DNA from: Pseudomonas sp. Bc-h
GTDB lineage: Bacteria; Pseudomonadota; Gammaproteobacteria; Pseudomonadales; Pseudomonadaceae
Direction of reading: 5' to 3'
Assembly: GCF_002080045.1 (NCBI RefSeq)
Contig: NZ_MUIN01000002.1
Coordinates: 373,251-437,250 of the forward strand
Length of the DNA stretch: 64,000 nucleotides
The notes under the pieces are model-generated. The model had not been told where the DNA came from, made no database searches, and saw only the letters and a list, made by a program, of their open reading frames with translations. Below are positions 26,833 through 36,600 of this stretch, one piece after another. Positions within the stretch are counted from its first letter, which is position 1; each line of letters opens with the position of its first letter. The translations under genes and the position numbers were made by a program.

Positions 26833-27426
26833 ATGTTCAAGTTCATCAAGACCACTGTAGTGGGCGGTTTGCTGTTTATCTTGCCGTTGGTGCTCATCGC
26901 GGTGCTGATCGAAAAAGCCATTCACTTGTTAAGCGGCCCCATTCACAAACTGCTGCCGATGTTCGCTGACTACGATGTAGCCGGCGTTGCGCTACTGAGT
27001 CTGGTGACCTTGTTCAGCCTGATCCTTTTGTGCTTTCTCGCCGGTCTGCTGGCCAGAACCGCGCCGGCAAGACGCACCCTTGAAAGCATCGAGAACAACG
27101 TGCTGACCAAGTTGCCCGGATATCAACTGGTCAAGGAAACTGCCGAGCGCTTTGCGGGCCTTGAAAACGCTGACGGCGCCAGGATCGGCTTACTCAAGGA
27201 AGATGAAAGCTGGCGCATCTGCATGGTCATCGAGGCCGCCGGCGACTGGGTCACGATTTTCATTCCCGATGGCGGCATGGCCGGCGTGACAGCGGGCGAA
27301 GTTCGCATCACCCCAGCGGCGGACGTGGTGATCACAGACATCAATTGGCTGCCGGTGGTCAACGGTCTCAAACGCGGCGGACGAGGCTTGCTCGAACTTG
27401 CCCAACCCTGGATGTCACGTCCGTAA
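26833..27426 (+). CDS. DUF502 family membrane protein
   Basis: 197 residues from the ATG at 26833 (GGAGG 5 bases upstream); the longer frame from 26680 lacks a ribosome site. Two transmembrane helices (about 8-28 and 52-76) precede a soluble beta-rich domain containing PDGGMAGVTAGEV, near the typical DUF502 'TxPNPTSG' position. Function is unknown. It is divergent from the DUF2092 gene and 256 bases upstream of the giant surface-protein gene. Confidence 0.8.
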   Translation: MFKFIKTTVVGGLLFILPLVLIAVLIEKAIHLLSGPIHKLLPMFADYDVAGVALLSLVTLFSLILLCFLAGLLARTAPARRTLESIENNVLTKLPGYQLVKETAERFAGLENADGARIGLLKEDESWRICMVIEAAGDWVTIFIPDGGMAGVTAGEVRITPAADVVITDINWLPVVNGLKRGGRGLLELAQPWMSRP

Positions 27427-27682
27427 CTTGTCTTTGCCACGGGTGGTCCTTCAGCCGTTTGAAGAGTCACCTGCACTCAATTGGCCGCTCGTTAAGCAAT
27501 ACCTCCATGTTTGTGAAGTGAATGTTATTTGGCCATCACTCAAAACCGGCACAAGTAAGCGGCAACTAAGCAGTTTTCACCTCGAACGGCTGGAAAGTTC
27601 CTTTTTAAGTTCTACGCTCATGTTCTCGGTAGTGAGCTAGGGATAGCGACCGCGTAGTTCATTGCATTTCAGAGGTGTCACT

Positions 27683-30600
27683 ATGCCGACTCGCCAGGAG
27701 TTTTCTGCCGCCGTTCATTTGCGCCCGCAACGTCAGGCGTTGGCACTCGAACCGCGAATTCTGTTCGATGGCGCAGCCGCCACGGCAGCCACTGACAATC
27801 ATCACACTGACGCCGCGGCGGACGCCAACACCGCCCATCCCGCCTCACCAACCGAAGCGCGCAGCACCACGGAAGCAGCGCCTTCGGCGGCCCGCAGTCT
27901 GCTGGTGATCGACAGCCGAATCGAAAACCGTGACCAGCTGCTGGCGCAGTTGCCCGGCAACGTGACGGCGTTGGTGGTCAACAGCAATGAGGACGGACTG
28001 GCCGCGATTTCCGCCGCCCTGGACAAACTCGGCAAAGTGGATTCGATTCAGGTGATTTCCCATGGCGCAGCGGGACAATTCACCCTGGGCAACCGGACCA
28101 TCAGTTCCGATAACGTCGACCAACTGGGGCAGACCCTCGAACACTGGCGAGACAACCTGACTCAGGGCGCTGACATTCAGCTGTACGGCTGTGACGTCGG
28201 GGCCGGATCTGCCGGCAAGACCCTGGTCACCGAACTGGCGCGCTGGACCGGCGCCGATGTCGCGGCGTCCGACAATGACACTGGCAGCAAGGACGCAGGC
28301 GGCGACTGGGCACTTGAAGTCAAGGTCGGTGACATCGACAAGAGCATTGCGCTCAACGCTGTGGCGATTAATGATTTTCACGGACTGTTGGCCGATGCTG
28401 CGCCGACTGCCAGCGTCTCCACTGCCACCACCGATGTGCTGCTTGGCAACCAGTTCAACTTCACCGTCGACTTTCAAAACAGCTCGACTCAAGTCGGCTA
28501 TGCGCCCTTCCTCAACCTGTTCATGCCCGCCACGGGTAAAGACGGCAATGACGGTGTGAGCTTCGTTTCCGCCAGCTACCTGGGGCAGAACCTGACCACC
28601 CACCTGGTGGTGTTCGATGCCGCCGGTAACGCCACTCATCCATTGGCAAAAGACGCCAGCGGCAATCCATTGGTGATCTCTGCCGCCACCTACGGCATGC
28701 GTGCGGGCGACCAGATGGTGGTGATCGAATTGCCGTTCGCCAGCGTCACCAATACCCAACCGGTGATCCCGGTGCAGATCACCGCAAGCCTGAGCAACCT
28801 GGCCGATACCGCCTTTTCCAACGGCACCCCGGACCTGACACTGCGTGTGGCGGGCGGGTTCGAGTTCGGCAACGACGCACTGGACAACCCCCAGAATGAC
28901 CCCAGTCTGATCCAGGCGGGTGCTGCGGCGTTTGTCGTGCATCCGACAGTGATCACGCTGGACAAGACCCTCACTACTCCAGAAGGCGAAACTGTCACCG
29001 GCCCAAACTACGGTCGCACCCTGACCCTCTCCGTGACCCCGGCACCGGGCCAGACACTGACCAATGTCGTGGTTACCCAGCCCCTGCCGGACAACATTCA
29101 GGTCACAGCAATTACGCCGGGCGCGGGCGGCCGACTGGTGTCGATCACTCTGCACGACGGTCGGGTGATCACCGCACCGGCAGAAATCACTGCATTGATC
29201 GCTGCCGATAATGTGTTCATCGACTCGTTCACCGTGCAGTACGATTCACTGTCGGCCAAGACCGACACTCAAGTGACGTTCTACGTGCCGGAAGTCGACG
29301 CTGATGGCCAGCCAGTCATCAATCCAGTAACCGGGGATGCGGTGACCATCACCCTCGGTGCGCCAACAGCTTCTGGGCAATGGGTACCGCTGGATCCGCG
29401 CGACGTGACCGCTCCGCAGACCACCATCGATTTTTCCGGTACCGGCCAGCCCACCAACTTCGTCGCCAAGTCCATCACCTTGCTCAAGCAGGTGACTTTG
29501 CAGACCGACATCGGGCACACCGGCATTTCACCCGGCGATACGCTGCAGTACTCGCTGAACATTTCCATCTCTGACTACTTCGCATTCGGCAAAGATTTCT
29601 TCGGCGATGGGCAACTGGTGGTCCGCGATCAACTGGGCGACGGGCAGACGTTCAGCGGCACCCCGACCCTGACCGTGACCATCAACGGCGTGGCACAAAC
29701 CATCACACTGGTGACTACCACGGTGGTCAACGCCGATGGAACGACGTCACTGGCTTTCGATATTGCCCAGTCGATCCGCAACGCCTCGGTTAACGCCGGT
29801 GGTTGGCTCAATGGCGATCTGGCCTTCGATGAGCAGTTGCAGGGCGCGGTGGTGGCAGTGCTCAGCTACTCGGCGATTGTCGGCCAGAGCTATACCCCGC
29901 CCTCGGGAAACCCACATAGCGAAATCAATGAAGGCGACGCGTTCGGCAACTCCGCCGTGGTCGATGGCACCCTGCTGCAGGATCGCTTGAACCTCACCGG
30001 CCAAAGCGAAACCGATGGTTCGGCAACCACCAGCGTGGTGCCGACCAGCAACGTCGATATTCAACTGGTGGAGGTCAACAACGGCACGCCGCCCGGCAAT
30101 GGTGAATTGCGTCCAGGCGATGAAGTCACCTTCGAAATGAGCTACGACCTGGTCACCGGCGACTACGAGCAATTCAAGCTCACTGCCTACCTGCCGTTGC
30201 CACTGTTCGATGTCACGGGCGTGACCTGGGGCACCGGCAATGACGTCGGCCAATGGTCGCTCGGCGCAGCTAACACCAATGCCGGCGGTGTGATCAGCGT
30301 CACCAGCGCCACCGGCAATGCGGTGGTCTTCGATTTCGGCAGTTTCGTCACCGCCGACACCACGGGCAGCCGTATCGTCGTGCGTTTCACACTGCGGGTC
30401 GGCGATCAGCCATTTGCCGACCAGCGTTCGCTTGATGTGCTGGCGCAGTCGACCCAGCAGACGACGCTGACCGACCAGACGCTGGTGTCATCCGACGTCG
30501 TGGCCATCGTCTCGGTAGCCGAACCGGTGCTGTCGATCAAACATGGAGTGGTGTCGGGATCCAACGGCACCGTTACCAACACCACCGGTAGCTGGAATCC

Positions 30601-33600
30601 TGCGGGCAGTACCGGTTCGCCGTTCAACGGGACAGTCACGGATCTGGCAGCAGTCGACGGCAACATCAGCGGCATCGACGGCAGCGATCAGTTACGAATG
30701 GTCACCGCCATCGAAAACTCAGGCGGGGGCGGCGCATTCGATGTCAGCACCAGCATTGCGCTGCCATCCGGATTGAGTTTTGTCGGCGGCAGCCTGTCGA
30801 CGGCCAATCTGCAGATATATCGCGGCGACGGTACCGCTCTGGTGCTCGGTGTCGATTACAACGTCTCCGGTAACCAGATCACCTTCCTCGACGCAGGCGG
30901 TCAGGCCACGTTGCTGGCCGGACGCAGCGGCACTGCAGCCGATACCAGCGGCGCCAATCTGTTGGTCATCAGTTATGACGTCACGGTCAGTGCAACCATC
31001 GAAGCCAGTCGCAGCCTGCAAAGTACCGCGACCCTGAGCAACTATGCCAGCGTCGACGGCGGTTCAGATTTCACGCCCACGGATTTGACCGATCTGTCCA
31101 GCCAGCAGGTCGCAGCCCCGGTCATCAGCAAGGTATTCGCGGACGGCACGCTGGACAATGGCGACTCCAGCGCCAGCCATTCCACCGGCAGCGATCTGGT
31201 GGTTGGCGAAAGCATGCGTTACGACATTGTCGTGACTTTGCCTGAAGGCAGCACCCAAACCTTGCGCATCGATGATCTGATCCCGCCGGGCATGCGCCTG
31301 GACACTGCGTTCAACGGCGGCCTGGGTTACCAGATCATCACCACGCGCACAGGCAGTGGCGCGCTGACTGTCGACTTTGCCGGCAGCGTGGTGGTCAGCG
31401 GCTTTGCCGGCCAAGGCGGTACGCTGGGGGCCGATGGTGTCGACGCCCGCTGGACGTTCAGCGTCTCAGGCGCCACGGCGGACAACCAGACCGGCAACAA
31501 CAGCTTCGTCATTCGGCTGCAACTGGTAGCCAACAACGTGATCGCCAACCAGGCCAACCTGTCGCTACAGAACAGCGCACAGTTGCAATTCAGTGACCCG
31601 GACGCCGATACGCCCAATGGCAATACCCCCGTGGACCGCACGGTTGCGCTGACTGGCGGGCAACCCACCGTGACCCTTCGGGAGCCCACTATCACGGTTT
31701 CTCAGGCCCTGACCTCGGTGTCCGATCCGGGCGGTTACGATCAGGGCGATACGGTGACGTTCACCATCACCTTGAGCAACGGCGCAGGCGGAAGCGACTT
31801 CAGTGCCTTTGACATCAGTTTGCTCGACAACCTGCCGACCCAACTGAGCAACGTGACACTGGTCGGCGTGCTGTATCAGAACGGCGCGACCAACAACGGC
31901 GGAATCGACTTCGAGGTGGTCAACGGCCAGCTGCGCACGGCGAGCGGCTCAAACGTCGATATTGCCAAGGGCGGCAGTATCGTCCTGAGCCTGACGGGTG
32001 TCGTGAATGCCTCGGCCGCCGCGCAATCAGTGTTGAGCAATGTCGCCAGTGTGCAATGGACAAGCCTGGACGGCGCCCAGGGCGGTGAACGAACCGGCGT
32101 CGACGGGCCAATCAATGGCGGCACACTGAACGATTACCAAAACAGCTCGACACTGTTGATCCCGGTCGCGCAGGCGATCCAGATATCACGGGTCGGCGGG
32201 TTGCCTGATACGGCGGCGCCCTCTCCCACTAACGGCGCACAGGAGGCGGTGACCATTGGCGAAGTGATTCGCTACCGCGTGGTGGTGCTGGTGCCGGAAG
32301 GCAACAACCCCAATTATCAGATCCAGATTACGCTCGCCAATGGCCTGCAATTCATCTCGCCGGATGCACTGGTCAACGCCCTGCGCATCGGCTTCATTTC
32401 CAATGGTGAACTGAGCAGCGACGCCAACCTGATCGTCGGCGGCACGCTGAACATCAACGGCAACGGCAGCAGCCCGCAAGCCTTGCCCATTACCCCTGAC
32501 CTGCAGGGCGCCGCACCCAACGGGGTGTTCGACCCCTCACGCCTGACCGTGGTGACCAACGCCGACGGCAGCCAGGTGGTGACGTTCAACCTGGGCAATG
32601 TGGTCAACGCCGGACAGGACGTCGATCTGGAAGGCATCGTGGTGGAATTCAACGTGCGCGTCGCCAATCAGGCGAGCAACGTCAGCGGCGCATCGCTTGG
32701 GGCCAGTGCCCACGAAATTGTCAATGGCGCCGGTCGCTCGAACAGCGACACGGTGTTCGAGCAAGTCGTCGAGCCAGGCTTCAGCGCAGTGGATAAACAG
32801 GTTGTCGGCTTTAATCCCAACCCCGCAGGCACCGATGGTACAGCGACGGTGAGTGTCAGCTTCACCCAGAACGGCGGCCTTCCAGCGTTCGATACCCGAT
32901 TGACCGACGGTTTTGCCAACGGCAGCAATTACGGTCTGGTCAGCGTCAGCATCAATGGCGTCACCTACGGTCCGGGCAACCTGCCCAGCGGCGTGACCTT
33001 CAGCAACACCGGCGGCATCAGCGTCAATTTCGATCAACTGGACGTCGGCGCGCAGATCAACGTGATCTATCAAGTCACCGTGCCCAATGCGATAGTCATC
33101 GCCAGCAGCGACGCAACCCTGACCTGGAGCAGCCTGCCGGAAGACTTCACCAGTTGGGGCGGCAACAGCGTCGGCACCGACGGCGCGGTCGACGGGGAGC
33201 GCACCGGCAGCGCGATTGGCCCCAACCAGTACATTCTTCGTGACAACGCAGGGCTGGGCATTATCAGCGGCACGCTGTGGAATGACACCGCATCCCCCAC
33301 TGCCAGCAGCACCCCGGATGGCGCTGGCCTGGCCGGACAGACCGTTACCCTGACCTGGGCCGGCGCCGATGGTTTGCTCAGTACCACGGCGGACAACCTT
33401 TCGTTCACGACCGTGACCGACGGCAACGGTCAGTACCACTTTGGCGTACTGCCGCTCGGCGTGTTTCGCATTGACGTGCCAGCCGGGCTGGTCAGCTATC
33501 CGCAACCGCTGGGTGACCTGCGTGTACGCATCGACACCGATGGCGCGACCCTCGGTCAGATCAGCATCACCCTGGGCGACGCCGACAGCCAGGCGGCCAG

Positions 33601-36600
33601 TGCAGGCTACGTCGAACAGAACGACGCGCCGGTCAACACCCTGCCCGGTACGCAATCGGGTCTGGAAGATGTGCCCCTCAGCATCGGCGGTATCAGCGTC
33701 GCCGACATCGACGCTGATCGCGATCCCAACGTCGCAGGCCGTACCATCAGCGTAACCTTGAGTGTGCTCCACGGCACGCTCTCGCTTGGCACGACCCTGC
33801 CAGGCGTCACCGTGAACGGGGCCAGTACGGCAAGCCTCAACCTGAGCGGAACCCTGGCCGACATCAACACTGTGCTCGCCAGCCTGAGCTACCTCGGCAG
33901 CGCGAACTACAACGGCAACGACACCCTCACGGTGGTCAGCAACGACCAGGGCAACTACGGCGATGCCAATGGCGATGGCCTGCCGGGGGCTGCAGGCGAT
34001 GCGCTGACCGATACCGACAGCCTGCAGATCGTCCTCGTAGCGGTGAATGACGCGCCGGTCGCGGTCAATGACAGCATCACCGCCGTCGAAGCCGGGGGCA
34101 CCAACAATAACGCCATTGGCATCAACCCAAGCGGAACGTTGCTGACCAACGACACCGATGTCGACATCGCGACCAACGCCGATCAACTGCGCGTCGCCTC
34201 TGTTGCTCCCGCCAATGGCAGCGCTGTACTGACACCGGCGAACGGAGTGGTGGCAATTACCGGTCAATACGGCCAGTTGCTGGTGGCCAGCAATGGCGCC
34301 TATCAGTATGTGGTCGATAACAACAACCCGTTGGTGCAGGCGCTGCGTGTGTCCGGACAGACCCTGGTCGACAGCTTCGATTACGTGCTCAGCGACCTTG
34401 CAGGTGCGGCTGACAGCGCCACTCTCACAGTCACCATTCAGGGCGCCAACGACACGCCCGTGGCCGTGGACGATCAAGGCACGGCAATAGAGGCCGGTGG
34501 AATACTCAACGGCACTGCGGGGAGCAATGCCGCCGGCAACGTGCTGAGCAACGACACCGACGTCGACACGGCCGCCAATGGCGAAACCCGCAGCGTGACC
34601 GGGATCCGTGCCCTGGGCGAATCGACGCCGGGAAATTTCACCGCCGTGTCGGTAGGCACCCTTATTGTCGGCACTTACGGCACGCTGACCATCAACCCCG
34701 ATGGCAGCTACAGCTACGCGATCGACAATACCAACGTGGCCGTGCAACGCCTGAGCGCCGGTCAACAACTGCTGGAAGTCTTCAGCTATCGGCTGACCGA
34801 TGCCGGGGGGCTGAACGATGTGGCGCAGTTGAGCATCACCGTTCAAGGCGCCAACGATAACCCCGTTGCCAGTGACGATGCCGCTGACGCCCAGGCTGCG
34901 TCGACCAACAACAACGCCACGGAAAGTAATCCGTCCGGCAACGTCATTCTGTTCCCCAGCCGCCCAGGGATTATTGATCAACCCGGTGGCAATGGCGTGG
35001 ATCAGGACGTCGACCAGGCTGACAGACCCAGCGAGCAATTGCAGGTCAATGGTGTGACCGTCGGCACCGAAGCCGATTACGACCCGGTCAACGATGTGCT
35101 TGATATCGTCGGCAACGGCACCACATCAGCCAACGGAACGGTCGTGACGGGGTTGTATGGCACCTTGAGAATCGGTGCCGACGGCTCGTTTTTCTACGAC
35201 GTCGACAGCACCAATGCCGTGGTTCAGGCCTTGGCGCCCGGTCAGACACTCATCGAGGCATTCACCTATCGGGTGGTCGACACTGCAGGCCTGACCGACA
35301 CCGCGCAGCTGCTGATCACCGTCCACGGCGTCAACGATCCACCCCTGGCCCAAAACGTGGTTGCAGTTGCCACCGAGAAAGGTGGCCTGAACAACGGCGC
35401 CGCCGGGGTCGACCCCAGCGGTGATGCGACGGCCAACGATTTCGACCCGGATGGCGATCCACTGACCGTCACCTTCATTCGCATCGGGGGTGAAAATACT
35501 TCGAGCCCGTCGGTCGCGGTATCTGCCGGCGGCACCGTGATCAATGGCCTTTATGGCACCTTGACCATTCGCCCCGACGGTACTTACAGCTATGCCGTCA
35601 ACAACGACAATGCCGACGTACAGGCACTGCGGGAAAACAGTGATCTGCTGCTGGAGCGCTTCACCTATACGGTCACCGACGGCGTGAACCCCACTGCAGA
35701 AATCGACACGGCAGAAATTATCGTATTGATCCGGGGCCAGAACGACAACCCGGTGGCCAGCGATGACACAGCGACAGCTGTGGAAGCAGGTGGGCTGAAC
35801 AACAATCAGCCCGGTGTGGACCCGACTGGCAACGTGCTGACCAACGACAGCGACGTCGACGGTGGCGAAATCCCGGCGGATCTGCCGGCCCATGACTACG
35901 GCGAAAGCCGCGCCGTGGCCTCGGTGCGCACCGGCGCCGAAACCGTCAGCGGCACTGCGGGAGTCCTCGGTACAGAACTGCGGGGCACCTATGGCTGGCT
36001 GACCCTGGACACTGACGGCAGCTACAGCTACCGGCTGGACAACAGCATGGCGGCGGTTCAGGCGCTGCGCGCGGGCAGCACGCTGGCAGACGCATTCACC
36101 TACAGCGTGGTCGATGCCAGTGGCGCGCAGGACACCGCGACCCTGAGCATCACCATTGAGGGCCGCAACGATACGCCGGTCGCGCAGAACGACGTCAATA
36201 CCGCGGTCGAAGCCGGCGGTCTGAACAATGCGACGCCGGGGATCAATCCGACAGGTAACGTCCTGGGCAACGACAGCGATGTCGATGCCAACGGCGAAGC
36301 ACTGAGCGTCATTGGCGTACGTAATGCACTCACCAACGGCGTGATAGGTACCGGCCTGGTCGGGGCCTACGGCACCCTCACCCTGAATGCCAACGGCAGC
36401 TACACCTACGTGGTAGACAACAGCAATCCTCAGGTTCAGGCATTGCGCAGCAACGGCGATGTTCTGGTGGAAAACTTCACTTATCAAATCCGCGACCTGG
36501 CGGGGGCCACCAGCAGCGCACTGCTGACCATTACCGTGCGCGGAGCCAACGACAACCCGTTGGCAGTGGACGACGGCACAGTCGCCGTCGAAGCCGGGGG

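Noticed and set aside
32537..35038. 833-codon minus-strand frame opposite the giant protein gene
   Set aside because: It mirrors the codon pattern of the repeat-rich plus-strand gene, lacks recognisable domains and has no ribosome site; a high-GC antisense shadow.
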